Below, in pieces: positions 34,976 to 46,730 of a DNA stretch of 64,000 nt. This DNA is from Aureobasidium sp. EXF-3400. Taxonomy: Eukaryota; Ascomycota; Dothideomycetes; Dothideales; Saccotheciaceae. Both the position numbers and the translations under genes were made by a program. The DNA lies in contig SWBL01000240.1 of NCBI GenBank assembly GCA_024195585.1, forward strand, positions 1 through 64,000. Reading direction: 5' to 3'. Position 1 is the first letter of the stretch; each line of letters opens with the position of its first letter. A model generated the notes under the pieces. It did not search any database, had not been told where the DNA came from, and saw only the letters and a list, made by a program, of their open reading frames with translations.

Positions 34976-35259
34976 CTGCAGAGAGCACAATATTGATGGG
35001 AGCAGGCAAGAGCGAGGACAAATCTTATCGCAATGCAGAAGGATAGAAGATGATGAATACTTTGGGAAGTTGCAACCACGAAAATAACGCCAAGGCTTTC
35101 GAAGCGTCGGCTTTTTCTGTTGCCAAAGTCCGAGGTGGAAGCAAATTCTTGGATGCGCTTTCAAAGATTATTTCTGTTTTTTCGCAATCCATTTTTGTTC
35201 GCCAAAAGTCATGTCGATTTGAGAGAAGAAGCTTGTCTTGATTCTCTACCGTATATACC
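34976..35259. promoter_or_regulatory. Short bidirectional promoter of WDR6-like and UTP4 genes
   Basis: Only 284 bases separate the two starts. One sequence CTTATCGC (about 35024-35031) is one mismatch from the PAC element of yeast ribosome-biogenesis promoters (CTCATCGC on this strand). A possible acceptor TCTCTGCAG right before the leftward ATG suggests a 5'-leader intron in the WDR6-like gene. Confidence 0.5.
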
Positions 35260-38077
35260 ATGGATATTCACCGTTCTCGATTCGTGGCCTACCCGTCATC
35301 GGCCATCAACGCGCTCGCATTTTCGAGATCAAGCGACAAGAACTACACAGATCCCAGGCCTGCGCTCAAGCTCGCCCTCGGCCGCGCAAATGGCGACATA
35401 GAAATCTGGAGCGCCGACAAAGGAGACTGGGTCCAAGAGTCAGTCTTTCCCGGAGGTTCAAAGAGAAGCGTGGATGCTTTGGCCTGGATTCAAGAGCCGG
35501 ACGACACAGATTATGAGGGACACACAATTCTCGGCCAACTGCGCCTGTTCAGCATTGGCTCCACAGCTGCCGTGACGGAATGGGACCTGACGACAGGCAA
35601 AGAGCTGCGCTCGTCAACGGGCAACTTCAGTGAGGTCTGGTGCTTCGCCGCTCAACCGCGCTGGCGCCCGAGCAAGTCCTCGCGTGAGGATGAGTTCCGT
35701 GGCCAGAACCTGGTCGCTGGTACTGGTGACGGCACTCTCGCAATCCTCTCAACTGAGGAGAACGACCTTGTTTTCAAGCGATTCTTGGCCCGTGGCGGCA
35801 ACCGCAAGACGCGATGCATGAGCGTTACCTGGAAGGACAGAGACACAGTTGTTGCCGGCTTCACCGACAGTACCATTCGCATCTACGACGCTCGCAACGG
35901 CTCTCTTTTGCGCAATCTCAGCTTGGGAGCAGGTGTTCCCGGTGCCCCTCGCGATACTCTGGTCTGGAAGGTCAGATGTCTGCCCAACGGTGACATTGTA
36001 TCAGGCGACTCGAACGGCCAGCTCAAGTTCTGGGATGGAAGAACCTACACCTTGTCGCAGAGCGTGAGCGGCCACGACTCGGATTGTCTGGATCTCGTTA
36101 GCAGCACTGACGGCACTACTGTCTTCTCAGGTGGCATGGACGGTCGCATCGCCGTATACAAGCTAGGCGGCAAAGAGGGTGACAAGAGGAGGTGGGCAAA
36201 GACCAGCCACCGCCGCATGCACGAGGGCGACATTAAGGCGATGGCTGTCTACGACTCTAAGCACATGAGTGTTGTACTGTCAGGAGGTGCGTCTAACCGT
36301 TGATTGCTCTACTAAACTATGCTAACAGCCACCAGGTCTCGATACCACACCCTTTGTCATCCCACTACGCAACTTCAACAAGGAGAACCACCGCAGACTC
36401 CCCGGTCTACCGCAGAACCCCGTCCTTGCTTCTTGCCCGCAACAGCGCATGCTTGTCAGCTGGGCTGAGTGTGAGATCAGCATCTGGCGCATGTTCAAGC
36501 AGGGCGATGAGCGTATTCCCGTACCCGAAGACACCAGAAAACTTCTCACTCGTATCTTGATCGACTCGAAAGAAGCCATCACATCCGTCGCCATCTCCCC
36601 TGACGCTGCTCTCCTCGCTGTTTCTACCATCGACTCGGTCAAGCTGTTCCAGCTCTCCCCTATCGAAGACGATCGCGAAGACCGCCTAAGAGTCCGCAAG
36701 ATTGCTGCTCCCGAATCTATCGCCGAGAACGGTGCCCGCTTGATTACTTTCTCGCCCGACGGAAAATGGCTGGCAGCAGTGACACCGCAGAGCGAAGTTT
36801 GTCTGGCAAGAGTTGAAGATAATTCAGACAAACCCATGTTCTTGGACGCAAATGTTGAGCTGGAGCGTCAATCTCGCAAGGTTACCATTCAAACAGGCCT
36901 CAAGAAGTACGAGCGCACCATCAACAGACTGGCCTTCTCGCCCGATAGCGCTGTCCTGGTCGCAAGTGATCTTTCTGGTTACCTTGATAGCTGGGTGCTT
37001 GAGGGACACTACGACTCGACTGCCCCCGCCATGGATACCGCCGCAAAGTCATCCTCGGGCTCAGACAAGGGCACTAGTTCCGACGACGACAGCGACAGCG
37101 ATGACGAGGACGAAACGACCGTCTTCTACGGTCAGCACTGGGCAGACAACCCGTCGGGCAATCTGCTGCCCAAGCTCGACTCTGCACCCCTTGTTCTTTC
37201 CTTCCAACCACTCACACCGGCCCAACAAGAAGAGCCTGTCGTGAATGGCAACCCTGGTGTTCATGCCACTCGCAACAATCCTCATCCTACATCTCACGCT
37301 CTTCCCTCTACCAAATCTCCTCTCTTTGTCGTCACATCTCATCACCAAGTCTACACATTCGACGTCTTGTCCGGACGTCTAACGGAATGGTCGCGAAGAA
37401 ACCCTACGAGTGTTCTGCCCGCCGAGTTCCAGACCATCAAAGATCGCGCCATGGGTGTTGTATGGGACGTCAACGATGCTCGCGCTCGTGCCTGGCTGTA
37501 TGGTGCAAACTGGGTCGGTATGCTCGACTTGTCACAAAACTACGAGCCTTCAAGCGTACTAGACGAAGCTTTGGAGGATGGCGAAGACGACATTTCTGCT
37601 CAACACACACCTAGCAAGAAGCGCAAGCGTCGCGAGAGCAACAAATGGGGTAAGCTCGCCGAGCAGCGCAAGAAGGCAAAGGGTATGGGCGGTGCTGGTG
37701 ACAAGGCCGCAAGTGGAGAGACAAAGGGTGTCGTCGATGAGATCCGCCGCATCGAGGACGGCAAAGCCATCGAGCTCACCAATGGCGCTTCTCACGAGCA
37801 AGACTTGGACGACGAAGAGGCATTGGAGGATGCAGTAGGCCCTCTACGTCGCGGCAACGATGACACAGAAGCAGACACAAACGGCGGCGCAGATGGTGCA
37901 CTAGCTGTCACCTCAGCAGGCCGAAGAAAATGGTGGTGTACATACAGATACAGACCTATATTGGGTATGGTGGCCATGGGCGAAAAGACATCAGATGCGG
38001 ATGAAGAACAGCCTGAAGCCGTGTTGGTGGAGCGTCCGCTATGGGATCTGCCACAACTACAAGAGCTGGGCAAATAG
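35260..38077 (+). CDS. UTP4: U3 snoRNA-associated WD protein Utp4 (cirhin)
   Basis: Exons 35260-36286 and 36336-38077 (49-nt intron, phase 1) give 922 residues. The start MDIHRSRFVAYPSSAINALAFS and repeats such as ALGRANGDIEIWS, VAGFTDSTIRIYDARNG, SGDSNGQLKFWDG, FSGGMDGRIAVYKL, MLVSWAECEISIW and LVASDLSGYLDSW follow Utp4, a tUtp/UtpA subunit of the 90S pre-ribosome needed for early pre-rRNA transcription and processing in the nucleolus. Two inserts set it apart from the shorter yeast protein: an acidic Ser/Asp run (about residues 590-605) and a basic plus acidic region (about 760-860, with KKRKRRES). The C-terminus, RKWWCTYRYRPILGMV, is typical of the family. Confidence 0.93.
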
Positions 38078-38742
38078 AGGCTCTATCACTAACTAAAAAG
38101 TATTATTATTACCTCTGTCCATATACATGGTTATTGCAGGGTCTTTTGTTCATGTCTCATAGCGTATGGAGTTTTCCCAATTTTCTCTTCTTTTCAGCCT
38201 TCAATTTCGCTGCTTTCGTCTCTTGTCGGTCAAAGCTTTGGTTTTGCTTGTACTTCTGGTCATTTGAATTGAACAGCCGCAGCCACCTCAGCCTCGACTC
38301 GCATCATTCTTGCTTGCCATAAAAGACAAGTGGAAATCTGAGCACTATTATAGCTTACCCTTAGGTCCGACCGTGCTCGACTTGTCTTGCAGTTCCCGAT
38401 TTGGGGAAGGTCACTTTATGTAATCTCCGAATCGGCGTCTCCGACATGAGTGTTTGTGCGCAGAGACGTGCCTCGTCACGCTATTGACTTGAGCCCTAGT
38501 ATGTCTAGAGGAGACCATAGTCTTTTCGGTATGGATGCTGTGCTCAGCTGAAGTCAATCTCCACCGTGGGCAATGGCTCTGTGGAGTGAAAATCTGCGGT
38601 ATACCATGGACTCTGAACATATATCGGCATATCAACCTCAAGGTAAACCTATGGTTTAGTACTCGCTTTTAGTCCTCTCCTTATTCTGTCTTCTTTTCTT
38701 GCATCCTGTTTTTCTTCAGGTCATTTCTTTCACCTCTTGACT
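38078..38742. other. Intergenic region without a supported gene
   Basis: 665 bases of UTP4 3' sequence and promoter for the GPI protein. The last 80 bases are pyrimidine-rich (TTTTCTTG, TTTTTCTTCAGG), as is common just before highly expressed wall-protein genes. Confidence 0.4.
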
Positions 38743-41700
38743 ATGGGTCCATCTTTGACTCGGGGACTGGCACTCATTGCTGCTTTGGCACGTTCGAATG
38801 TAGCAGCTTATTCGAGTCTGGAGATTGTGCCATCGGTACCTACACCATCAGCTGGAGCCGGAGTTGAAGAATCGATTGTCACAATCACTTCGAGTTACGA
38901 CAGCACATATACAATTGTCCGAGCAACACCTACTACGTCAGTCGAGACTGTTACAACATGCACGGCAGGCACAGAGTCTCCGGTCGGAGGATGTCAAAAC
39001 ACAGTATATTCGGCCTCTGGTAGATACTACAGCGAGCAATGCGACAATGCAGCAGTTACTGGAGCAGTCCGCATCAACGGCCCTGGAGTTAAAGACATCA
39101 ACGCATGCCTTAGCTACTGTGTCCACTTTTCGGCTTATTGCGATATGGCCATCTATAACCCTACGAGTACCTATTGCCAGCTTGCACAAACTTCGCCAGC
39201 TGTCTCAACCTGGGGTTCTGGTGTCCAAGTAGCCTCTGTCTATAGCACGGATCCTTGTGTAGCGACTGTCACAAGCACTGGAACCGAATACTCGACCGAG
39301 ACGATTACTACCCAGATCATCACCGTTTTCGAATCTACCATCACCGACTCGGCTACGTCTTCTTCGTCATCCTTATCACCTTCTGTGGAGCCTTCTCCGG
39401 AAGCATCCTCTTCAACGACTCCTACTGCAGCTTGTTCAGCGACACCAGCGGCTGCAGTGCAGGAATCAGTGGTCACGCTCACTTCTACATATGCCAGCAC
39501 ATATTCAAGCATCTTCACCACCACCTCAGCATCCTTACAGACGGTCACTACTTGTACACCGAGCGCTTTCACAGCAGGCCAATGCCAAAATGGCGTGTAC
39601 ACTCTGGGCACGAAATACTTCGACCAGCGCTGTAATGGCCGCTCACTGACTGGTGGTGCCACTGTTCTTGTGCTTCCTGCAGCCCAGATTGCCTACTGCA
39701 ACCAATACTGTAGTGTCTACTCTACACTGTGTAGCGGATACAACTACAACACTGCTGCGAGAGTCTGCACTTTCCTCTCAGGATCTTCTTTGAGCTTTGG
39801 TTCTGCTGTTGCTTATCAGGCTGCTCTAGCGTACACGACGAATGTTTGTGTGGCCACTATCACCGCCACGGAGACTCAATATTCTACTCAGATTCTATCG
39901 AGCGATGTTACCTCGGTTTATGAGAGTACCCTGACAATCTCGGCATCGGTCACATCTTGTACTCCAACGACTGCTCCTGTGACAACATCAAGTCCTGTAA
40001 TCACACTTTCATCAGCGACATTGAACATCCCGAGCAGCGTTCTACCCAGCAACGGCTCTAGTTTATCTATAATTACCAACAGCACTGCAGCTCCGTCGGT
40101 GATCACATCGATGCCTCTGCTGAACTTGACAAGCACAACTGTGTTGGCTCCTGGCACTAACAGCTCCATGACTGTTTCGTCACACTTCAATACATCAGTC
40201 CCAGTAGTGAACAATAGTTCCATGCCAACTAGTTTTGTGGCCACCAACAGCTCCACACCAATCAGCTCGATCTTCATCAATAGCTCTATGCCGACCAGCT
40301 CTATCTTCATCAACAGTTCTGTAACTCTTCCGCTCTCAACCAGGACTTCGTTGACGCAATTGAACACATCTGTCCCAGTGACTACCAGCCAGACGAGCTT
40401 GATTTCGATCATAGCTAGTTCTGTTCTCACTAGCTCAGTTGCTGCTCCTTATGCAAACACAACCTCGTCGGTACCGATTAACATTGCTGTGCCGACTACG
40501 ACCATCATATTATCTATACCAGCAAGCTCGATCGGTTTTTCTTCTGCACAGCCTGAAGCATCTCTATCCAAGACCAGTACCTTTGTAGCCATAGGCTCTG
40601 GCGTTTCTGCTCAACCGGTCTCTGAGTCTTCCAGCGCAGTGTCTGCATCTTCTGCCGCCTTATCTGCATCTCCCACTGCTGAGTCTTTGTCTTCCAGCAC
40701 CGTATCTGCATCTTCCAACGCCGTGTCTCCATTCTCCGACGAGTTGCCGATGTCCACTCCTTCTACTCGTTCTTTGTCAGTCTCACCTTCCTTGGCGGTC
40801 ACAGCAACAACCTCCAACTCCACATTCACTATCCTCGGCTCGCCTACTACACGCTTGATCACTTCAACTATCTATACCACTCGAGTTGCTACTGTCACAA
40901 CCTGCGCACCAGAGGTCACAAACTGCCCAGCCAAATTGCAAAGCACATTCCTTACCACCGAAACCTTAGTTCTGTATACCACGATATGTCCGGTGACCGA
41001 GACTCCTCAGCCTACTATTACTTCTGGTACTTCAGAGATCCAGTACACTACTTCTACAGTATTGTCTACCAGAACCTCGACCATCACTGCTTGCCCGTCG
41101 AGTGTTTCGAACTGCCCAGCTTCATTGCAGCAAACCTTGTTTGTTACTGAGACTGTTGTTGTCTCTACTACTGTTTGTCCTGTCAGTACAATCAAAACTG
41201 CATCGACATCATCTCCTCAGGCTATTGTGCACATCGCTTCGAGCGAACTTGAGACTCTATCAATGCCGCAGGCCACTGGAGTTGTCGTCTCGAGCAGTGT
41301 CCAGAGTACCGACGAAACATACAGCTTCCAATCTTCTGCAGCCTCTGGGATCAGCCAAGTTGCTGCGGTAATCTCTACTCAGACGCTGAATATTCCTTCT
41401 ACTCCTATTATTGTCTCCGGGTCCACTGTCTCGGCCTCTAGCATGACTTTGGCTGCCGCGGAGATAATCTCCGGATCTGCTCCATCAGTCACTACCAGTG
41501 TCGTCTTGTCCAGTATCTCCTCTGCCGATTCCGAGGGGTACCATTCTAGCACCAAGGTTACAGGTACATCGAGTATCGAGGGAACCCTCGGCTCGAGCTC
41601 TAAGCCATATCAGTCTGAGACTACTGGAGGTCAAGGAGCATTCACCAGCGTACCTTTCTCACCTGAAGTCTCTTCGCCGAGCAGCGTTACTGAGCAGGGC

Positions 41701-41955
41701 TTCTATGGTGAAATTACCTCAAGCGAAGTCTCTCAGCTTAGAAGCACTGCCACTCAGACCCTTTCGAGTGCAACTTTCGGTACAGGTGGCACCCAACTCA
41801 ACACCACCTCTCTGAGCGTCGGTGCCTCACAAACCAGCAGCACTACAAGCAGCTACAAGCCAGTCCTGTACACCGGTGCTGCCTCATCTGTACAGTGGAG
41901 TCTATTCTTGATCCTAGGATCCGTGATCGCATTTGCTGTAATCATGTTTTCGTAA
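38743..41955 (+). CDS. Ser/Thr-rich GPI-anchored cell-wall protein with two Cys-rich modules
   Basis: An intronless gene of 1070 residues. A hydrophobic start ending near NVAA is the signal peptide, and the last 24 residues (SSVQWSLFLILGSVIAFAVI) are a GPI-attachment-like hydrophobic tail. Residues about 73-150 and 245-330 are two copies of a Cys-rich module (GCQNTVYS...YYSEQC...CLSYC...CDMAIYN...YCQL, then QCQNGVYT...YFDQRC...YCNQYC...CSGYNYN...VCTFL) resembling PAN/apple-like folds; each is framed by Thr-rich strands ending TEYSTET or TQYSTQI. The middle 300 residues are almost pure Ser/Thr/Asn with a short tandem repeat PTSSIFINSSM. A second repeated pair near 710-815 shares TTCAPEVTNCPA-like Cys pairs. 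It likely sits in the outer wall, heavily O-glycosylated. The role is unknown; adhesion is possible. Confidence 0.85.
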   Translation: MGPSLTRGLALIAALARSNVAAYSSLEIVPSVPTPSAGAGVEESIVTITSSYDSTYTIVRATPTTSVETVTTCTAGTESPVGGCQNTVYSASGRYYSEQCDNAAVTGAVRINGPGVKDINACLSYCVHFSAYCDMAIYNPTSTYCQLAQTSPAVSTWGSGVQVASVYSTDPCVATVTSTGTEYSTETITTQIITVFESTITDSATSSSSSLSPSVEPSPEASSSTTPTAACSATPAAAVQESVVTLTSTYASTYSSIFTTTSASLQTVTTCTPSAFTAGQCQNGVYTLGTKYFDQRCNGRSLTGGATVLVLPAAQIAYCNQYCSVYSTLCSGYNYNTAARVCTFLSGSSLSFGSAVAYQAALAYTTNVCVATITATETQYSTQILSSDVTSVYESTLTISASVTSCTPTTAPVTTSSPVITLSSATLNIPSSVLPSNGSSLSIITNSTAAPSVITSMPLLNLTSTTVLAPGTNSSMTVSSHFNTSVPVVNNSSMPTSFVATNSSTPISSIFINSSMPTSSIFINSSVTLPLSTRTSLTQLNTSVPVTTSQTSLISIIASSVLTSSVAAPYANTTSSVPINIAVPTTTIILSIPASSIGFSSAQPEASLSKTSTFVAIGSGVSAQPVSESSSAVSASSAALSASPTAESLSSSTVSASSNAVSPFSDELPMSTPSTRSLSVSPSLAVTATTSNSTFTILGSPTTRLITSTIYTTRVATVTTCAPEVTNCPAKLQSTFLTTETLVLYTTICPVTETPQPTITSGTSEIQYTTSTVLSTRTSTITACPSSVSNCPASLQQTLFVTETVVVSTTVCPVSTIKTASTSSPQAIVHIASSELETLSMPQATGVVVSSSVQSTDETYSFQSSAASGISQVAAVISTQTLNIPSTPIIVSGSTVSASSMTLAAAEIISGSAPSVTTSVVLSSISSADSEGYHSSTKVTGTSSIEGTLGSSSKPYQSETTGGQGAFTSVPFSPEVSSPSSVTEQGFYGEITSSEVSQLRSTATQTLSSATFGTGGTQLNTTSLSVGASQTSSTTSSYKPVLYTGAASSVQWSLFLILGSVIAFAVIMFS
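40255..40325 (+). repeat. Short tandem repeat encoding PTSSIFINSSM
   Basis: Two near-identical 33-bp units and flanking partial units (SMPTSFVATNSS, TPISSIFINSS) in the Ser/Thr region of the wall protein. Confidence 0.75.
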
Positions 41956-42893
41956 ATGGATACTGTAACTAGCCAACTCAGCATAATCATAATCATAATC
42001 TCTATAATCCCAAACCAAGCCCTCATCACCACTAATGGTCTAGAAGCACAATCACATTGTCTTATCCCGCAGGAAAGCCACGTTTATCCCCAAGATTCAT
42101 CACGTTTCAAACTGGTCTCCACGTGCCATGGTCGTGCATGCTGCGTGTGACTTGTCGCGACCCCTGCATGGAGGCAACGGTCATCCACAGATACGCCCCG
42201 TGGGGAGTTTTGCAGCAGTCGCATATCTACCTCCACAAAGTATTGTACACCGCCATGACTTGGTTGTTTCATGGCGTTTTTGTTTGCTGGGGGTTCGGAT
42301 TGCGGGATTTGGGGCTCGGCCGTCTCGTCAGCCAAGCGAGAGATTCGCAACGATGGGGTGATCACAAGGGTAAACTTGGTATTTCTTGGACGCTTGCTCG
42401 TGGGCAAATATGAGAAATAGGGGGTGGTTGGTGTCGACGCCGTTATTTGTATACAGTAGCTACATTATCTAGCAATGGTATAGCAAGATAACGCCCTTAA
42501 GTATCGTCGTGTGATGGAGCTGTCAAGGCAAAAGTCTAGGCGTAAGGATTGCCCAGACTGGGGACGAGGGCATGGAGGTCCAAGCGTCGATGATATAAGG
42601 GTCTAGAGCACCCCACGCTACTTTGCATTGCTAGATTGCGCCTGTCAGCGAGTCAGTGGCAGTATCATTCCTCAATCTTTCGAACGTCTCACCAAGCTCT
42701 TTGATACAAGCCCTCTACCAATCGACAACTTGACCGACTTTTTTTGGGTTGGCATATAGAAGGAAGGCTACGTCGGACAAAATAGTATGCTCAGAGATTA
42801 GCTTTTGTGCATCCACACTCTTCTCGGAACGGATTACTGGACTTCGGATTCGAGACTTCTCTTTCTATTGTTGCACAGAAATTAATATTCGAT
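41956..42893. other. 0.9 kb intergenic region with a possible weak composition switch
   Basis: No gene is supported; open frames at 42057-42413 lack features. The + strand is C/A-rich and G-poor at 41960-42130 and G-rich at about 42290-42440, a weaker form of the switches seen elsewhere in the window. Confidence 0.4.
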
Positions 42894-45641
42894 ATGGCGG
42901 CGACGGTTACGGCTTTCGTGACGGATATTGTCACAAAGACTGTGATGTCTGCCACGGCATCTTCGACAGCTAGAGCAAAGGCTCAAGGTGGAATTCTGGA
43001 AGGCGAGAACCCGACACATTACAACCCCAAAGACCCTATCATCATATTCATCATTCAGGTATGCATTATACGACACCTCAAATTTTGAGAAGCTGAAGAC
43101 TGATTTTGATCTTTCCAGGCTGGTGTAATCATCCTCTTCTGCCGCTTACTCCACTGGCCTCTATCAAAAATCCGCCAACCTCGTGTCATCGCCGAAGTCA
43201 TTGGCGGTGTCTTGCTCGGTCCGTCAGTCATGGGTAGAATCCCTGGTTTCACGGCTACGATCTTTCCGCCGGCTGCACAGCCCAATCTTGCTCTCGTGGC
43301 CAACCTCGGTCTGGTTCTCTTCCTGTTCATAGTAGGTCTGGAAGTCGATTTGCGATACTTGGCCAGCAACTGGAAAATCGCGTTGAGTGTTGGACTGGCT
43401 GGCATGGCACTTCCCTTTGGTCTGGGATGTGGTATTGCTTACGGACTGTACAACCAATTCTCGGACGAGGATGGAACTGAGCCGGTTGCGTTTGGCACAT
43501 TCATGCTGTTTGTTGGTGTGGCGATGGCCATCACTGCGTTCCCAGTGTTGTGTCGTATTCTCACCGAACTGAAACTCCTGTCGACATCTGTTGGAGTTAT
43601 CGTGCTGTCGGCTGGAGCTGGCAACGACGTTACTGGATGGGTTCTTCTTGCTCTCTGTGTGGCTTTGGTCAACTCTGGTAGCGGTATCAGTGCTCTCTAT
43701 GTTCTGCTCACAGCTCTGGGATATACGCTGTTCCTCTTCTTCGCTGTCAAGCCTGCTTTCACCTGGGTCCTTAGACGTACACGTACGTTTGAGAATGGAC
43801 CATCGCAGGGAATCATCGTTTTGACTTTGTTGATTGCGCTCGCATCTTCCTTCTTCACTGGAGTTATTGGTATCCACCCCATCTTTGGTGCTTTCATGGC
43901 CGGCCTGATCTGTCCTCACGAGGGCGGTTTCGCAATCAAGGTCACAGAGAAGATCGAGGATTTGATCAGCGCTCTGTTCTTACCGCTTTACTTTGCTCTG
44001 TCTGGACTTTCTACCAATCTCGGTCTTCTGGACAACGCCATCACATGGGGATATGTGATTGGTGTCCTGGCTGTCGCGTTCGTCGGCAAGTTTGTAGGAG
44101 CCTCTGTGGCTGCTCGCGCCAACGGTGTTGTGTGGAGAGAGAGCTTCACTATCGGCGCTTTGATGAGTTGCAAAGGTCTCGTTGAGTTGATCGTGCTCAA
44201 CATCGGTTTGCAAGCCAAGATTTTGTCTCAGAGAACATTCACCATTTTCGTGGTCATGGCTTTGATCACTACCTTCATCACTACACCATTGACCATGGCT
44301 CTGTACCCGCCTTGGTACCAGAAGAAGTTGGAAGCTTGGAAGAAGGGCCTCATCGACTGGGATACTGGCAACCCCATCAGTCCTGACGATGATGCCTCGT
44401 CCGTTGTTGCGGCAAAACTGGAGACCAGCAAGGTCAAGACACTTCTCGTTCATCTGAGATTGGATAACATGCCTACTCTGATGACATTCGTCTCGCTCTT
44501 GGCCGCTCCCACTAAATCCGGAGATGCAACTTCAAGACAGCATCCTATGCTAGCTGGCAAGAGCGCCAGCGTAGACGATTCTTTAAAGATGCCGAACCGG
44601 CCTCTGGAAGTCCACGGTGTCAGGATGATCGAACTCACAGACAGAGACTCGTCCGTCATGAGTGTTTCAGATGTCGAAGAGTTCCACTGGAAAGATCCCA
44701 TCATCAACACATTCCGCAACTTTGGCAGATTGTACAATTTATCAGTCTCAGGAGAGGTCGCTATTGCGCTCGAGTCTTCCTTTGCGGAAATCATCACATC
44801 CAAGGCAGCAAACGAGAATTCAGATCTTCTTGTTCTTCCCTGGAGCGAGAGTGGAAGTATGAACGAACAACAATCCTACAATGGAAACCCTGCTACACCA
44901 AGACGATTGGAAGACACAAGCTACGTCAGTTTCGTGGCAGCCGCACTAAAGTCATCGACTTGCAACACAGCAGTGTTTGTCAACCGCGGCTTCGGCGGCA
45001 GCGCAGTGGCACGCCGCCCACTACCTCTGTCTCGTCAAGCGAGCAAGATTAGTTTGTCGAATGAGCGGGGACCTGCATCTTCGCCTATCGTGGACAAGTC
45101 GCACCATATCTACATGCCCTACTTTGGTGGTGCTGACGGCCGCATCGCGTTGCGTCTTGTGCTGCAGTTGGCAGAGAACCCCGATGTCACTGCTACTGTC
45201 GTCTTCTTCGATAAACTCGATGGAGGCAATCAGACCAAGGAAGCAGAATTCCACGGTACGCCAGCAGAAACTACAAGTCTAGGATCATCGACGTCAAGGG
45301 AAGGCAAATCCAACACTGTCGCACAAATTGAAGATAGCGATGAGACCTTCTTCGCTATGATCCAGAGATCTCTGCCTGTAGAGTTGTCTTCAAGAGTGGT
45401 TATGGAGCATATCTCGTCACACTCACCCCTGGAAGAAGCAATCTCTCGGGCGCAGGTCGAAGTCGCGCAAAACCCGAAAAATGCAGGCGACTTGATTGTT
45501 GTCGGCCGAAGGGACTTGTCCAACGAGTCGGGCAGGGCTTGTTTGGGTCTTGTTGCGCAGAAGTTTGTTGATGGCGGGTTGAGAGCAAGCATTTTGGTTA
45601 TGCAAGCGAGACCATCCTCTGGGTCTTCTGAGATGCTGTAA
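42894..45641 (+). CDS. K+/H+ antiporter, Kha1/CPA2 type
   Basis: Exons 42894-43058 and 43119-45641 (60-nt phase-0 intron) give 895 residues. The first 450 residues are a Na+/H+-exchanger domain (PF00999) with about 12 helices. Marks include RVIAEVIGGVLLGPSVMGR, LVLFLFIVGLEVDLR, AITAFPVLCRILTEL, SAGAGNDVTGW (the conserved Asp of CPA2 transporters), GIHPIFGAFMAGL and MSCKGLVELIVLNIG. The C-terminal half is cytosolic and resembles the tail of yeast Kha1 and plant CHX exchangers, with two possible nucleotide-binding-like stretches (LLVLPWSESG near residue 640 and DLIVVGRRDLS near 860). It probably exchanges K+ for H+ at a Golgi or endosomal membrane, by homology. Confidence 0.92.
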
Positions 45642-46705
45642 TTTGGGTAGATGATGGTGGAAGTGGTCTTCCCAACTGTTTGGTTGGGAGCACGACTTGT
45701 TCATGCCTTGCGATACGCACGTAGTGTTTGTGTATGGCATTGTGTGTGCTCACTGTGTGAGGGAGCACGAATGCGGGAGAGGGGCATCTTGAAGCTCTCT
45801 GGCTTCATGGCATGAATTTCATGAAATATATGGCAAGCAATATCTGGGAGCAAAGGCGTTATTGGATGGAACTATCTTTCGGATCAATGTTGTGTTCTTC
45901 CTTTTGCCCGCATAGCCTGGTTTCATACAGTACGAGTAATGATTACATATCTTGATTTTTCTTACTTCCCGCCATCTTATTTTTTCTGAACGTGTCACTC
46001 GGAGAGAAAACAACAATCAGGATGCAGCTCCGGTGAGAAGCGAATCAAAGGAACAAGTCTCCATAATACATTGATACTCGATCGAAAGGTACATGCAGGC
46101 TATTACAAGGCCTATTCAGCTGCCCCTGCTGACTAGGTCCGCAAGTCATCTGAACTAGGCTCCTCGACTTCATTTACCTATTCGGGCAGCAAAAGCGGTG
46201 AGACCTGATCATCTGCACTTGTTGTCTCGAAGGAAGCAAGGGAGTCAGGCTGAAAGGGCAAGGGAGAGGGCCTGAAACACGGTCAGAAGCCGATCGACGG
46301 TGAAGCATGCAGGAGAGCAGCAACGCCATGTCGCATGCAGCCTTGTGACTTGATATTTTCAGCCGCGATGTTTTGTAGTGTGCCTTGGTGTAGACGCCAA
46401 AGTTCATAAGCCCCTCTGTCATCCCGTCACATGGCCTCGGTTCAACTGCTTTTTTTCGCGATTTCGCGAACCGTAAAAAACGTGGAGAAAACAAGGGAGA
46501 AGTGGGTCGCATTTTGTGTTGACAGTTGCCGTCGTCATGCTCATAACAAAAGCTTATTACTCCCGAGTTGGAATACCTACCGCTACTTTCTGATCTTGCC
46601 GCCTAACTTGCTACAACTTTACCTATTGTTTTACTTCGCCTACAAACAACATACATCCTACTTATAGGCCTTTTTCTCAGTGACATCCATGGCTCCCACA
46701 TTCAC
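45642..46705. other. 1.1 kb intergenic region upstream of the lipase gene
   Basis: No gene is supported. It contains the paired TCGCGA palindromes at 46456-46469 and, near its right end, an upstream ATG described separately. Confidence 0.45.
46456..46469. promoter_or_regulatory. Paired TCGCGA palindromes
   Basis: TCGCGA at 46456-46461 and again at 46464-46469, in a T-rich/A-rich setting, 240 bp before the lipase ATG. Paired CGCG cores are typical of binding sites for fungal CGCG-recognising regulators; which one is unknown. Confidence 0.3.
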
Positions 46706-46730
46706 ATGGACGTTTTCCATGACTCACTAG
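46689..46730 (+). promoter_or_regulatory. Upstream ORF overlapping the lipase start
   Basis: An ATG at 46689 in a good context (CCATGG) opens a 13-residue frame (MAPTFTWTFSMTH) that stops at 46730, out of frame with and overlapping the lipase ATG at 46706. If it is in the mRNA, ribosomes would need leaky scanning to make the lipase. Confidence 0.4.

Noticed and set aside
34913..35164. A minus-strand frame ending DHQVMTIVA as an in-frame start of the WDR6-like protein via a 31-nt intron
   Set aside because: 31 nt is too short for normal splicing; a 49-nt intron from an earlier donor gives a better N-terminus.
43224..43919. A 231-codon frame antisense to the K+/H+ antiporter
   Set aside because: Low-complexity Ser/Asn/Gln sequence that mirrors membrane-helix codons.
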